Positions 44,257 to 53,974 are shown, counted from the stretch's first letter. The stretch: 64,000 nt of DNA from Aurantimicrobium minutum (GCF_002355535.1 NZ_AP017457.1:1178001-1242000), one strand, 5' to 3'. Made by a program: numbers and translations. Notes: generated by a model not told the origin, from the sequence alone.

Positions 44257-45420
44257 GTGACTGAAATTGAAATTGGGCGTTCAAAGCGCGCACGCCGGGC
44301 GTTCGCCTTTGACGACATTGCTGTCGTTCCCTCGCGCCGCACACGTGACCCCCAGGACGTGTCGGTGTCCTGGAGCATTGATGCCTACCAGTTTGAGATT
44401 CCTATCTTGGCTGCTCCCATGGACTCTGTGGTCTCCCCCGAGACCGCTATTGCCATGGGCAAGCACGGTGGTGTGGGTGTACTCAACCTCGAGGGTGTGT
44501 GGACTCGCTATGAGAACCCTCTACCTGTTCTTTCCGAGATTCGCTCTCTCCCTGCAGCAACCGCAACCAAGCGTATGCAGGAGATTTATGCCGAGCCCAT
44601 TAAGGCAGAGCTGATTACTGCACGCCTTGCTGAAATTCGTGCAGCTGGTGTGACCGTTGCTGCAGCACTATCCCCGCAGCGCACACAAGAGTTTTACCAA
44701 ACCGTGGTTAATGCCGGTGTTGACCTGTTTGTGATCCGTGGCAACACGGTCTCGGCAGAGCACGTCTCAAAAGAAACCGAAGCTCTGAATCTCAAGAAGT
44801 TCATTTATGAACTGGATGTTCCTGTCATTGTTGGTGGCGCAGCCACCTACACCGCAGCCCTGCACTTGATGCGCACCGGTGCCGCCGGTGTCTTGGTCGG
44901 CTTCGGTGGCGGTGCTGCTACGACCACACGTGCAACTCTAGGTATTCACGCACCGATGGCTACTGCCCTGGCAGATATTGCCGGTGCACGCCGTGACTAC
45001 ATGGATGAATCTGGTGGCCGTTACGTCCACGTCATCGCAGATGGTGGCTTAGGCACCTCTGGTGACGTGGTCAAGGCCATTGCCTGTGGCGCCGACGCTG
45101 TCATGCTCGGTTCTGCATTGGCTCGTGCCACGGAAGCGCCTGGTGGTGGATGGCACTGGGGTCAGGAAGCACACCACGGTGAGCTTCCTCGCGGTAACCG
45201 AGTTCACGTGGGCCAGGTAGCACCGTTAGAAGAACTTCTCTACGGTCCTGCCACCGTCGCTGACGGTAGCGCCAACATCGTTGGCGCTCTGCGTCGCTCG
45301 ATGGCCACCACAGGTTACTCGGACCTCAAAGAGTTCCAGCGGGTTGAGGTTGTTGTTTCTCCCTACAACCCTGCGGCACACGGTGCCACAACGATTTCTT
45401 CGGCAGATCCGGTTCTCTAA
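44257..45420 (+). CDS. guaB3: GuaB3-type IMP dehydrogenase-related protein
   Basis: A 387-residue TIM-barrel relative of GuaB without CBS domains, typical of the actinobacterial GuaB3 family. In the loop where GuaB has a catalytic Cys, this protein reads GFGGGAATTTRATLG, so the Cys is absent. The phosphate-binding region (VIADGGLGTSGDVVKAI) is kept. GTG 44257 is 24 bp after guaB and the stop overlaps the glpD start by one base. Its reaction is not firmly established for this family as far as I know; calling it an active IMP dehydrogenase would be unsafe. Confidence 0.88.
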   Translation: MTEIEIGRSKRARRAFAFDDIAVVPSRRTRDPQDVSVSWSIDAYQFEIPILAAPMDSVVSPETAIAMGKHGGVGVLNLEGVWTRYENPLPVLSEIRSLPAATATKRMQEIYAEPIKAELITARLAEIRAAGVTVAAALSPQRTQEFYQTVVNAGVDLFVIRGNTVSAEHVSKETEALNLKKFIYELDVPVIVGGAATYTAALHLMRTGAAGVLVGFGGGAATTTRATLGIHAPMATALADIAGARRDYMDESGGRYVHVIADGGLGTSGDVVKAIACGADAVMLGSALARATEAPGGGWHWGQEAHHGELPRGNRVHVGQVAPLEELLYGPATVADGSANIVGALRRSMATTGYSDLKEFQRVEVVVSPYNPAAHGATTISSADPVL

Positions 45421-47171
45421 TGTCTCAGTCAGCTTCAGCTTCGGGTGTTCACGGAATTCTCAATGCACACACCCGCGCTGAAGCCTTGGCTGCCATGCAG
45501 TCGCAGGAGCTAGATGTTCTTGTTATTGGTGGCGGCATTGTGGGCTCAGGGTGTGCCCTTGATGCGGCAACCCGTGGATTGAATGTTGGTGTTGTTGAAG
45601 CTCAAGACTGGGCGGCAGGAACCTCTAGTCGCTCCTCCAAGTTGGTGCACGGTGGTATTCGCTACTTAGAACAGTTGGACTTCCACCTTGTTCGTGAGGC
45701 ACTCACCGAACGTGGCCTGTTGTTGCAGCAGATTGCTCCCCACCTGGTCAAGCCCATTCGTTTTCTCTACCCCGTGGAACACCCCGTCTGGGAGCGTGCG
45801 TATGTGGGGGCAGGCATGCTGCTCTATGACGCGTTCTCCTGGATGGGTGGACGCCGCCCTGGTGTTCGACACCACCGTCACCTCAGCAAACGACAAATTG
45901 CTCTAGCAGCTCCCAGCTTGCGCTCCTCCGGCATCATCGGCGGCATGAGCTACTACGACGGTCGCGTCGATGATGCACGCTATGTGGCGAACCTGGTTCG
46001 CACTGCGGTCGCCAACGGCGCCTACGCGGCGAACCGCACCAAGGTAATTGGTTTCATCCAAGAACAAGGTCGTGTCGTTGGTGTGACCGTGCGAGATGTG
46101 GAAACCGGAAACGAATTCCCTATCCGTGCCAAGCAGATCATTAACTCCACCGGAGTGTGGACAGGGGAAACCCAAGAGCTCGTGCACGATGGTGGCACGC
46201 TGCGCGTGCGAGCATCGAAGGGAATACACATTGTGGTTCCCCGGGACCGCTTCAAGTCCGTCATGGGCTTGATCATACGCACCGAGAAGAGTGTGCTCTT
46301 TGTTATTCCCTGGGGACGCCACTGGATTATTGGAACCACGGATACGGACTGGCACTACGACAAGGTCCACCCCTCTGCCACAGCAGAAGATATTCAATAC
46401 CTCCTTGACCACGTGAACTCCGTGCTCGAAGACCCCATCACCCACGATGACATTGAGGGTGTGTATGTGGGACTTCGTCCACTGCTGGCAGGTAACTCTG
46501 AATCCACCGCCAAGCTCAGCCGTGAACACGTGGTGGTGAAGCCCAAGCCGGGCCTTGTGCTCATTGCCGGAGGCAAGTGGACCACCTATCGTGTGATGGC
46601 TCAAGATGCCGTCAATGCCGCTGTGGAAGAGCTCAACGCTGGTGATCCTGCGTGGAATATTCCTGGCAGCATCACCTCTGCTGTTCCCCTGCTGGGCGCT
46701 GCCGGATACAAGGGTGCCTGGAATCGCCGTGCTCGCATTGCACGCGATAGCGGGCTCACCGTTGCCCAGGTGGAACACCTGCTCAACCGCTACGGCTCGA
46801 TGGCCGATGAGGTGCTGGAGATCATTGCTCAGGATGCTGCCCAAGCACAGACTCTGCCGGGTAACCCTGACTACCTGCTCGCTGAGGTGACCTATGCGGT
46901 GACGCACGAAGGCGCTTTGCACATCGAAGATGTGCTCACCCGTCGTACCCGCGTCAACATTGAAACCCGCGACCGCGGCGTTGCCGCGGCACCGCTCGTG
47001 GCCAAGATTTTAGGCAAGCACTTGGGTTGGAGTGCAGCACAGGAAAAGACCGAAGTGAAGAACTACCGCCTAGCCATCGAGGCAGAGTTTGCTGCCGAGC
47101 AGCAAACCACTGACGAGGCAGCGAACGCGATTCGCACAGCCGTGCCCAACATTGTTGAGGCTCCGGCCTAA
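45420..47171 (+). CDS. glpD: Aerobic glycerol-3-phosphate dehydrogenase
   Basis: A membrane-associated FAD enzyme oxidising glycerol-3-phosphate to dihydroxyacetone phosphate and feeding electrons to quinone. The 583-residue chain starts with a FAD-binding Rossmann motif VIGGGIVGSGCALDAATRG (~37-55). It has the family block TSSRSSKLVHGGIRYLEQ (~68-85), IPWGRHWIIGTTDTDW (~300) and a C-terminal helical cap. ATG 45420 shares its A with the guaB3 stop and its stop overlaps the SURF1 start, so this is a tightly coupled operon. Confidence 0.93.
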   Translation: MSQSASASGVHGILNAHTRAEALAAMQSQELDVLVIGGGIVGSGCALDAATRGLNVGVVEAQDWAAGTSSRSSKLVHGGIRYLEQLDFHLVREALTERGLLLQQIAPHLVKPIRFLYPVEHPVWERAYVGAGMLLYDAFSWMGGRRPGVRHHRHLSKRQIALAAPSLRSSGIIGGMSYYDGRVDDARYVANLVRTAVANGAYAANRTKVIGFIQEQGRVVGVTVRDVETGNEFPIRAKQIINSTGVWTGETQELVHDGGTLRVRASKGIHIVVPRDRFKSVMGLIIRTEKSVLFVIPWGRHWIIGTTDTDWHYDKVHPSATAEDIQYLLDHVNSVLEDPITHDDIEGVYVGLRPLLAGNSESTAKLSREHVVVKPKPGLVLIAGGKWTTYRVMAQDAVNAAVEELNAGDPAWNIPGSITSAVPLLGAAGYKGAWNRRARIARDSGLTVAQVEHLLNRYGSMADEVLEIIAQDAAQAQTLPGNPDYLLAEVTYAVTHEGALHIEDVLTRRTRVNIETRDRGVAAAPLVAKILGKHLGWSAAQEKTEVKNYRLAIEAEFAAEQQTTDEAANAIRTAVPNIVEAPA

Positions 47172-47935
47172 TGCTCAAGACCGCGCTGAAACCTCAGTGG
47201 ATTGCCTTTCTCATTTTCGTGATGGCAGCCGCTGCTGTCTTTGCCTGGGCCGGAAAGTGGCAGTTAGAACGCGCCATCTTGTCGTCTCAGCCTGTGAACA
47301 CCGAGTCGGAGATTATGGTTCCGCTCGAGGAACTGCAGGTTCCTGGTGTTGCTATTTCTGAAATAGCTGGTGGGCACATGACAGAGGTGACAGGTTATCT
47401 CGCTGCCGAGTCCTACACGCTGCTCACTGGCCGTCTCAACTATGGCGAGTCTGGTTATTGGTTGGTTGGCCGCCTGATCACTCCGGTGGGATCTCTTCCT
47501 GTTGCCCTGGGCTGGACTCCGGATGAGGACATAGCACTGGCTGCCCTGGCAGAATTCAACGCTGCACCTGCCGGGGTAGAAAAGCTCTACACCGGACGCT
47601 TTATGCCCACCGAGGCACCGGATGTTCCAGACCCCGGCATGGACCCACTCAGTGAGAACACGCTTTCTGTTGCCTCGCTGGTGAACATCTGGCCCGACTT
47701 CGCCGGGCCTGTCTATGAGGGCTACCTCATAGACAGTGAAGCTCCCCCTGGTTTTGACGTTATTGAGTCCATTCCGCCTATGAATGAGGGGGCAGTTAAC
47801 TGGCTCAACATCTTCTATGCACTCGAGTGGATTATCTTTGCTGGTTTTGCATTCTTCATCTGGTGGCGCCTGGTTAAAGATGCCTATGAGCGCGAACTTG
47901 AGGAACAAGAGCAAGCACAGGGACAAGTAAACTAG
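47171..47935 (+). CDS. SURF1 family cytochrome oxidase assembly protein
   Basis: SURF1 proteins help insert haem into cytochrome c oxidase. The 254-residue chain has N- and C-terminal membrane helices (WIAFLIFVMAAAAVFAWAG at ~8-26; EWIIFAGFAFFIWW at ~218-232), with a large extracytoplasmic part between, the family topology. The GKWQLERA motif after the first helix fits the SURF1 signature. ATG 47171 overlaps the glpD stop (TAATG). It ends in an acidic, Glu/Gln-rich cytoplasmic tail. Confidence 0.85.
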   Translation: MLKTALKPQWIAFLIFVMAAAAVFAWAGKWQLERAILSSQPVNTESEIMVPLEELQVPGVAISEIAGGHMTEVTGYLAAESYTLLTGRLNYGESGYWLVGRLITPVGSLPVALGWTPDEDIALAALAEFNAAPAGVEKLYTGRFMPTEAPDVPDPGMDPLSENTLSVASLVNIWPDFAGPVYEGYLIDSEAPPGFDVIESIPPMNEGAVNWLNIFYALEWIIFAGFAFFIWWRLVKDAYERELEEQEQAQGQVN

Positions 47936-47939
47936 AGCC

Positions 47940-48455
47940 ATGCCTTTAGCCCCTCGCGCCGCTGATATCCCACGAATTCCTGGGGCTCTGAAGTTCTATA
48001 AGGTGATGTCCTTCATCACTGGTGGCTTCCTGTTGCTGTTGTGTGCAGAGATGATCTTGAAGTACTGCATCGATATCCGCACCAACTCTTTTGTGTGGCC
48101 TGGTGGAATGACCAATCCTGAAACCGGAGAGTTTGTCTTCTTTGAACCTGGCTACGAAATTGAAGCCTTTGGGCCCAATGGTTTCCTTGCACTCGTGCCT
48201 TCTGACACCGTGGAAGCTATCAACCTGTCTCTGGGTATCTTGATTATCCACGGCTGGCTGTATGTGATCTATCTCTTCGCAGGCTTCCGCATCTGGTCCA
48301 AGATGCGCTGGGACTTTGGCAAGCTTTTCTTCATTGCCCTTGGTGGAATCATCCCCGGTCTTTCTTTCTACGTTGAAGCTAAATACGCCAAGCTGGTCGA
48401 TGCTTTTCTGGAAACACAGAACCCCGCAGCCGCTACCAAAGGAGAGGCCGCGTGA
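47940..48455 (+). CDS. DUF3817 membrane protein, 171 aa
   Basis: A small integral membrane protein with about three hydrophobic segments (~19-42, ~95-120, ~125-142), typical of actinobacterial DUF3817 proteins encoded next to guaA or SURF1. The middle extracytoplasmic loop contains [15 protein letters not shown]. It starts at ATG 47940, four bases after the SURF1 stop, and ends in a GTGA overlap with guaA. Biochemical role unknown; the context suggests a membrane/respiratory function. Confidence 0.8.
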   Translation: MPLAPRAADIPRIPGALKFYKVMSFITGGFLLLLCAEMILKYCIDIRTNSFVWPGGMTNPETGEFVFFEPGYEIEAFGPNGFLALVPSDTVEAINLSLGILIIHGWLYVIYLFAGFRIWSKMRWDFGKLFFIALGGIIPGLSFYVEAKYAKLVDAFLETQNPAAATKGEAA

Positions 48456-50017
48456 GCCAGCCCCAGCCCGTTCTCGTCGTTGACTTCGGAGCACAATACG
48501 CTCAGCTCATTGCTCGCCGTGTGCGCGAAGCAGGTGTGTATTCCGAGATTGTTCCTCACTCGATTACTGCCGCTGAAGTAAGTGCCAAGAACCCTGTCGG
48601 TATTGTGCTCTCGGGTGGACCCTCCAGCGTCTATGAGCCTGGCTCCCCCACGCTCGACCCAGCCATCTTGGAACTGGGTATTCCCGTTTTTGGTATTTGC
48701 TACGGCTTCCAGGTCATGGCTCAGGCTCTGGGTGGAACGGTTGCACAAACCGGTGGGCGTGAATACGGTGCCACCGATGTGGCCATCACGGCAGATCACG
48801 CCCTCGTGGGCGGTCAGCCTGTCACCCAGACCGTGTGGATGAGTCACGGTGACCAGGTTGCCACTGCACCGGCTGGCTTCACTGTCGTTGCCTCGACGGA
48901 CGCAACCCCGGTTGCGGCCTTCGCCAACGACGAGCGCAAACTCTATGGAGTGCAATGGCACCCAGAGGTCAAGCACTCTGAATGCGGTCAGGACCTACTG
49001 GAGAACTTCCTGCACAAGTGTGCCGGGCTTCCTGCGGACTGGAACAGCGAGAATGTCATTGAGACTCAGGTTGCTGCTATCCGCGCTCAGGTGGGCTCAG
49101 GACGCGTGATCTGTGGTCTTTCTGGAGGTGTGGACTCCGCTGTTGCCGCAGCCATTGTTCACAAGGCTGTGGGCGACCAGCTGGTGTGTGTTTTTGTAGA
49201 CCACGGGCTGCTGCGTCAGGATGAGCGCCGCCAGGTTGAAGAAGACTACGTCAAGGCCACCGGTATTCGCCTGGTCACCGTTGATGCACGCGAACAGTTC
49301 CTCACCGCACTTGCGGGCGTGAGTGATCCAGAAACCAAACGCAAGATTATTGGCCGCGAATTTATTCGCACCTTTGAGCAGGCAGAACGCGACCTCATGG
49401 CCGAAGCTGAGGCAGATGGGGAACCCATCAAGTTCTTGGTTCAGGGAACGCTCTACCCCGACGTCGTGGAATCTGGTGGCGGCAGTGGAACTGCCAACAT
49501 CAAGAGCCACCACAACGTCGGTGGTCTTCCCGAAGACCTCCAGTTTGAACTCGTGGAGCCTCTGCGCACCCTGTTCAAGGATGAGGTGCGCGCCATTGGT
49601 CGCGAGCTGGGTCTTCCTCACGAGATCGTGGGACGCCAGCCTTTCCCTGGTCCTGGACTGGGTATTCGCATCGTGGGTGAGGTCACGCAAGAGCGTCTCG
49701 ACCTGCTGCGCGAAGCAGATGCAATTGTTCGTCTCGAACTCAGCGCAGCTGGTCTGGACGATGAGATTTGGCAGTGCCCTGTTGTTCTGCTGGCGGATGT
49801 GCGCTCAGTAGGCGTCATGGGTGATGGTCGCACCTACGGACACCCCATTGTGTTGCGCCCTGTCTCCTCAGAGGACGCTATGACAGCAGACTGGACTCGT
49901 CTGCCCTATGACCTCCTAGCCAAGATCTCTAACCGCATTACCAATGAGGTGGCAGGGGTCAACCGCGTCGTGCTGGATGTCACCAGCAAGCCACCAGGAA
50001 CTATTGAGTGGGAGTAA
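48452..50017 (+). CDS. guaA: GMP synthase (glutamine-hydrolysing)
   Basis: Converts XMP to GMP using glutamine and ATP. The N-terminal class I amidotransferase domain has the nucleophile in GICYGFQ (~79) and catalytic His/Glu in WHPEVKHSE (~170). The ATP pyrophosphatase domain has the P-loop [10 protein letters not shown] (~220), and the C-terminal dimerisation domain ends KPPGTIEWE. Length 521 aa is standard. The start is GTG, coupled to the DUF3817 stop. Together with guaB upstream it completes the GMP branch. A 13-base C run and a terminator follow. Confidence 0.96.
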   Translation: MSQPQPVLVVDFGAQYAQLIARRVREAGVYSEIVPHSITAAEVSAKNPVGIVLSGGPSSVYEPGSPTLDPAILELGIPVFGICYGFQVMAQALGGTVAQTGGREYGATDVAITADHALVGGQPVTQTVWMSHGDQVATAPAGFTVVASTDATPVAAFANDERKLYGVQWHPEVKHSECGQDLLENFLHKCAGLPADWNSENVIETQVAAIRAQVGSGRVICGLSGGVDSAVAAAIVHKAVGDQLVCVFVDHGLLRQDERRQVEEDYVKATGIRLVTVDAREQFLTALAGVSDPETKRKIIGREFIRTFEQAERDLMAEAEADGEPIKFLVQGTLYPDVVESGGGSGTANIKSHHNVGGLPEDLQFELVEPLRTLFKDEVRAIGRELGLPHEIVGRQPFPGPGLGIRIVGEVTQERLDLLREADAIVRLELSAAGLDDEIWQCPVVLLADVRSVGVMGDGRTYGHPIVLRPVSSEDAMTADWTRLPYDLLAKISNRITNEVAGVNRVVLDVTSKPPGTIEWE

Positions 50018-50020
50018 GTT

Positions 50021-50033
50021 CCCCCCCCCCCCC
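50021..50033 (+). repeat. 13-base cytosine homopolymer
   Basis: A run of 13 consecutive C lies 3 bases after the guaA stop codon and just before the terminator stem. It is outside any coding region. Such runs vary in length by slippage and are hard to sequence, so the exact count may not be reliable. Confidence 0.9.
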
Positions 50034-50039
50034 AACACA

Positions 50040-50073
50040 AAGATGCTCCGAGAATTTCTTCTCGGAGCATCTT
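50040..50073. terminator. Terminator between guaA and the convergent binding-protein gene
   Basis: A perfect 15-bp stem (40-54 with 59-73) has a 4-nt TTTC loop, followed by TTGTT on the plus strand. It serves guaA and probably also the convergent gene ending at 50116. Confidence 0.88.
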
Positions 50074-50115
50074 TTGTTCAGACCAAGCGATCACCAAAAC
50101 GCTTGGACGTGGTTG

Positions 50116-51426
50116 TTAGGACTTACCCTCAACAGCTGTTGCCCAGATGGGAACGTTCTTGTTGTTGAACTGGTAAATACCAACGAATGCGGAGGATGGG
50201 TCGTTCAGTTCGTTGAAGGGACCAATCGAAGATGGACCCTGGTACTGAATTTCCTTACCAGCCTTGATCAGGTCAACACAGGCTGCGAAGGTGGTGCACT
50301 TCTCGCCGCCGTTAGCACCAGAAACTGCAGCCAGGTTAGCCTGGATGGTTGCTGGGGTGTTGTCGCCACCCTTGGTTGCCGCGAGAGCTGCAAGCATGGT
50401 TGCGTCGTAGGATTCTGCTGCGTAGATGAAGTCAGTGAGTTCTTCACCCTGAACGTCAGACCAGTACTTGGTCAGCAGAGCCTTGAGCTCGTCTGAAGGA
50501 GCTGCACCAGGGATGGTTCCCTGAGCACCCTCAAGTGTGCCGGCTTCGAAGTCTGCTTCGAATGAGCTGGTGTTACCGTCAACGAAGTAGGTGTTAGCCA
50601 TGTCCCAGCCCTGAGCAACAAGCTCGGGGATGATTGCCTTGGTCTCATCGAATGCGATCACAACGAGTGCATCTGGGTTTGCAGACAGAGCTGCGGTGAC
50701 CTCAGAAGAGAAGGTGGTCTGAGAAGGAGGGAATTCCTGACCCTTGCCCTGACCGCCGTAAACAACTTCTCCACCTGCTTCATTGATAGCTGCTTCGGTC
50801 GAGTCACGAAGACCGGTTCCGTAGGAGTCGTTGAAGACGAGGAATGCAACGCTGGAGTTTCCGTCACCGGTGATGAGCTGACCGAGAGCGTTACCCTGAA
50901 CGGTGTCTGGTGGTGCAACACGGAAGTAGAAGGGGCTGTAGCCAGACAGTGCTGCTGCAGTGTTTGCAGGAGAGATCTGAACGATGCCTGCTTCGGTGAT
51001 GGCGTCAACAACGTTAAGAGACACACTCGAGGATGCAGCACCAAGAACGAAGGACACCTTCTGCTGAATGAGGTCTTCTGCAGATGCAGTAGATACAGAC
51101 ATGTCGCTGGAGTCACCAGAGTCGGTGTTGTAAACACATGCGTCGGTACCGTTGACGCCACCAGCAGCGTTGATGTCTGCTACTGCGAGACCAACACCAG
51201 CAATTTCAGGTGGGCCGAGGAACGCTAGGTTACCGGTGGTGGGAAGCAAAGTTCCGACCTTGAAGGTGTTGTCGCTGGTGCTGTCTGCAGCACAATCAGC
51301 AGCGGCGTATGTCGCGCCAGATGCGTTGTCAGAAGATCCGCTTGCACAACCAGCCAGCACGAGTGCTGACGTTGCTGCGAGAGCTAGACCACTGAGCGCA
51401 CGTGTGCGGAGTGAAAGTTCACGCAT
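50116..51426 (-). CDS. Branched-chain amino acid-type substrate-binding lipoprotein (copy 1)
   Basis: An exported ligand-binding component for a Liv-type importer. It has a signal peptide with lipobox LVLAGC (~21-26). The type I periplasmic-binding fold follows, with VGTLLPTTGNLAFLGPPEIAGV (~57), VLGAASSSVSL (~129) and FRVAPPDTVQG (~168). It is 436 aa with two complete lobes. Its sequence is very close to that of copy 2 (51653-52966), pointing to recent tandem duplication. It is not in the liv operon but likely feeds LivHMGF at 38412-42469 (inference). ATG 51426 follows an AGGAGC site. Confidence 0.9.
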   Translation of the reverse strand: MRELSLRTRALSGLALAATSALVLAGCASGSSDNASGATYAAADCAADSTSDNTFKVGTLLPTTGNLAFLGPPEIAGVGLAVADINAAGGVNGTDACVYNTDSGDSSDMSVSTASAEDLIQQKVSFVLGAASSSVSLNVVDAITEAGIVQISPANTAAALSGYSPFYFRVAPPDTVQGNALGQLITGDGNSSVAFLVFNDSYGTGLRDSTEAAINEAGGEVVYGGQGKGQEFPPSQTTFSSEVTAALSANPDALVVIAFDETKAIIPELVAQGWDMANTYFVDGNTSSFEADFEAGTLEGAQGTIPGAAPSDELKALLTKYWSDVQGEELTDFIYAAESYDATMLAALAATKGGDNTPATIQANLAAVSGANGGEKCTTFAACVDLIKAGKEIQYQGPSSIGPFNELNDPSSAFVGIYQFNNKNVPIWATAVEGKS

Positions 51427-51599
51427 AATGCTCCTCTTTGATTAGGGGCCTGCAGAGAGCAAACCCACCTCACGGTAATACGAAGGAGATTAATCGTTTT
51501 TCATTTATCTGAATCGTTCGGAGCCACACGACACAACATCCCTGCTAAGTCGGGGAAATGACGGAAAGACGTTCTCCGCAATATTCCATGGGGTGAAAG

Positions 51600-51635
51600 A
51601 ACAGCACCCCCGGTCCGAAGACCGGGGGTGCTGTT
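51600..51635 (-). terminator. Terminator between the duplicated binding-protein genes
   Basis: A perfect 16-bp stem (51600-51615 with 51620-51635) has a CGAA loop (TTCG on the minus strand) and lies 17 bp after the stop of copy 2. It separates the two transcripts, so copy 1 must have its own promoter in 51427-51599, which contains no gene. Confidence 0.88.
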
Positions 51636-51652
51636 TACTGTGCAATTACTGC

Positions 51653-52966
51653 TTAGGACTTACCCTCAACAGCAGATGCCCATACTGGAACGTTGACATC
51701 GTTGTACTTGTAGATACCGATGAACGCGGAGGATGGGTCATTCTTGTCGTTGAAAGGACCAACCGAAGATGGACCCTGGTACTGAATGTCCTTGCCAGCC
51801 TTGATCAGGTCGACACAAGCGGTGTAAGTGGTGCACTTTTCGCCGCCGTTAGCACCAGAAACTGCAGCCAGGTTAGCCTGGATGGTTGCTGGGCTGTTGT
51901 CGCCACCCAAGGTTGCAGCGAGAGCTGCAAGCATGGTCGAGTCGTAGGACTCGGCAGCGTAGCTGAAGTCAGTGAGCTCTTCGCCCTGAACGTCAGACCA
52001 GTACTTGCCGAGGAGTGCCTTGAGCTCGTCCGAAGGAGCTGCACCAGGAATGGTTCCCTGAGCACCTTCGAGGGTACCTGCTTCAAAGTCCTTTTCGAAG
52101 GATCCGGTGTTTCCATCGGTGAAGTAGGTGTTAGCCATGTCCCAGCCCTGAGCTACGAGCTCGGGGATGATTGCCTTGGTCTCATCGAATGCGATGACAA
52201 CAAGAGCATCTGGGTTAGCTGCAAGAGCTGCAGTTACTTCGGAGGAGAAGGTGGTCTGAGCAGGAGGGAACTCCTGGCCCTTACCGGTTCCACCGTAAAC
52301 AACGCTTCCGCCACCTTCAACGATTGCAGCTTCGGTCGAGTCACGAAGACCGGTTCCGTAGGAGTCGTTGAATACGAGGAATGCAACTGTTGAGTTTCCG
52401 TCACCGACGATCAGCTGACCGAGAGCAGAACCCTGAACGGTGTCTGGTGGTGCAGTACGGAAGTAGAAGGGGCTGTAGCCAGAAAGAGCTGCAGAGGTGT
52501 TAGCAGGAGAGATCTGCACAATGCCAGCCTCGGTGAACGAGTCAACAACGTTGAGAGAAACACTCGAAGATGCTGCACCAATGACAACAGAAACCTTCTG
52601 CTTGATGAGGTCTTCAGCTGAAGCGGTAGAAACAGACATGTCGCTAGAGTCACCAGAGTCAGTCTGGTAGAGGCAAGCGTCCATACCGTTTACGCCGCCA
52701 GCAGCGTTGATGTCAGCTACTGCAAGGCCAACACCAGCAATTTCCGGTGGGCCGAGGAACGCAAGCGAACCGGTTACGGGGAGGATAGTTCCTACCTTGA
52801 AGGTGTTTTCGCTAGTGCTGTCAGCGGCACACTCAGCTGCGGTGTACGCAGCCTCGCTTGAGCCACCGTCGGAAGATCCAGACGCACAACCTGCCAGCAC
52901 CAATGCTGACGAAGCTGCGAGAGCCAGACCACCGAGTGCACGAGTGCGGAGAGAAATTTCTCGCAT
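51653..52966 (-). CDS. Branched-chain amino acid-type substrate-binding lipoprotein (copy 2)
   Basis: A 437-residue paralogue of copy 1 with the same lipobox LVLAGC and nearly the same blocks throughout (EIAGVGLAVADINAAGGVNG, YFRTAPPDTVQG, VVYGGTGKGQEFPPAQTTFSSEV). ATG 52966 is chosen because AAGGAG (52971-52976) precedes it; the ORF could open 15 codons earlier without a good site. Differences from copy 1 are mostly conservative, so ligand range may differ only slightly. It carries its own terminator. Confidence 0.9.
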   Translation of the reverse strand: MREISLRTRALGGLALAASSALVLAGCASGSSDGGSSEAAYTAAECAADSTSENTFKVGTILPVTGSLAFLGPPEIAGVGLAVADINAAGGVNGMDACLYQTDSGDSSDMSVSTASAEDLIKQKVSVVIGAASSSVSLNVVDSFTEAGIVQISPANTSAALSGYSPFYFRTAPPDTVQGSALGQLIVGDGNSTVAFLVFNDSYGTGLRDSTEAAIVEGGGSVVYGGTGKGQEFPPAQTTFSSEVTAALAANPDALVVIAFDETKAIIPELVAQGWDMANTYFTDGNTGSFEKDFEAGTLEGAQGTIPGAAPSDELKALLGKYWSDVQGEELTDFSYAAESYDSTMLAALAATLGGDNSPATIQANLAAVSGANGGEKCTTYTACVDLIKAGKDIQYQGPSSVGPFNDKNDPSSAFIGIYKYNDVNVPVWASAVEGKS

Positions 52967-53123
52967 GGTACTCCTTGGTGATTTATATGAGTCGAAGCGC
53001 GCAGGACGCACTTCGTTGTATTACCAAACTAGGCGAGACATGTTTCCTGAAACAACATTTCCGGGTTACAACTCGGTAACAAACTGTTAGACACCGAAAG
53101 AAATTGTCATATTGCGCAAATTA

Positions 53124-53162
53124 GGCGCACAAATTGTGCAAATGGCGCCTGAATTGTGCGCC
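53124..53162 (-). terminator. Probable hairpin after binding protein copy 3
   Basis: GGCGCACAaATT pairs with AATTGTGCGCC with one bulged A around a 16-nt spacer that contains GGCGCC. It starts 5 bp after the copy 3 stop. The surrounding 53108-53162 stretch is full of related short palindromes (TTGCGCAA, TTGTGCAA), so a regulatory role for copy 2 transcription is also possible. Confidence 0.5.
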
Positions 53163-53167
53163 GAAGA

Positions 53168-53974
53168 CTACTTTTTCTTCTTCTCTACGACGATGGTCTT
53201 GCCAAAGTAGGCAACGCCGGTTTCAGTGTCGTAGTTAATCTGGCCTGCAGGCCCCACGTAGTTGATGGCTTGTTTGTCGTTGACAGCTGAGACACACATG
53301 CCGTAGCTGGTGCACTTGAAGCCTGCCTGATTGGTCACAGCAATGAGGCCCTGAGTAATTGAGGCGCCACCGTCATCCTTGGACACAGTTGCTGCCAGAG
53401 CAGACGCAATAGTGAGGTCATAAGACTCAGCACCATAGCCGTATTCGGACACGGAAGGGTCAGAGCTCTTCAGGCGTGCAACGAAAGCGTCATCTGCTTT
53501 CACGGCAGTGACCGTCGCACCCTTGGGTGCGTTGTCCTTGGTTGCGATAGAGACGATGGCCACGTTGGCGTCATTCTTTGCCACCAGCTCGGCCAGGGTT
53601 TCAGCAACACCCGTGGAGGCAGGAGCAATGATGACGTCTACGCCTCGAGAGACCAGATCGTTGAAGCTGGCTTCAGTTGCTGCCGCATCGCCGTCACCGG
53701 CGTTGCGGTGCAGGACCTCGACAGGAACCTTGTTGTAGCCACCCTGTTCGTTGATTTCACGAATAGCAAGTTCAATACCGGCAGCTTGAGAAGCAGAGTA
53801 GGCAGCGAGGTCGCCGGTGACAGGAGTCATGTCACCGATGCGCAGCACACCATCGCCCGAGGGCTTCACGGGAGTCGGGGTAGCAGTGGGTGTGACCTCA
53901 CCGCCGGAGCATCCAGCCAACGTGAGTGCAAGCGCACCTGCAACGATTGTGGCGGCAATCTTATTCAGACCCAC
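53168..53974 (-). CDS. Shortened substrate-binding lipoprotein (copy 3), 268 aa
   Basis: It has a signal peptide with lipobox LTLAGC (~17-22), then the start of a type I binding fold (IGDMTPVTGDLAAYSASQAAGIELAIREIN, VDVIIAPASTGVAETL). It jumps to the C-terminal part (YGYGAESYDLTIASALAAT, AGFKCTSYGMCVSAV, INYVGPAGQI) that aligns with copies 1 and 2. Roughly the middle 150 residues of a normal member are missing, yet the frame is open and the export signal intact. It could be a functional minimal variant or a decaying copy. Start GTG 53974. It ends in a Lys-rich tail. Confidence 0.75.
   Translation of the reverse strand: MGLNKIAATIVAGALALTLAGCSGGEVTPTATPTPVKPSGDGVLRIGDMTPVTGDLAAYSASQAAGIELAIREINEQGGYNKVPVEVLHRNAGDGDAAATEASFNDLVSRGVDVIIAPASTGVAETLAELVAKNDANVAIVSIATKDNAPKGATVTAVKADDAFVARLKSSDPSVSEYGYGAESYDLTIASALAATVSKDDGGASITQGLIAVTNQAGFKCTSYGMCVSAVNDKQAINYVGPAGQINYDTETGVAYFGKTIVVEKKKK

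Noticed and set aside
45903-46922. Long open frame antisense to glpD
   Set aside because: Shadow of a confident gene; the translation is His/Ser-rich with no domain.
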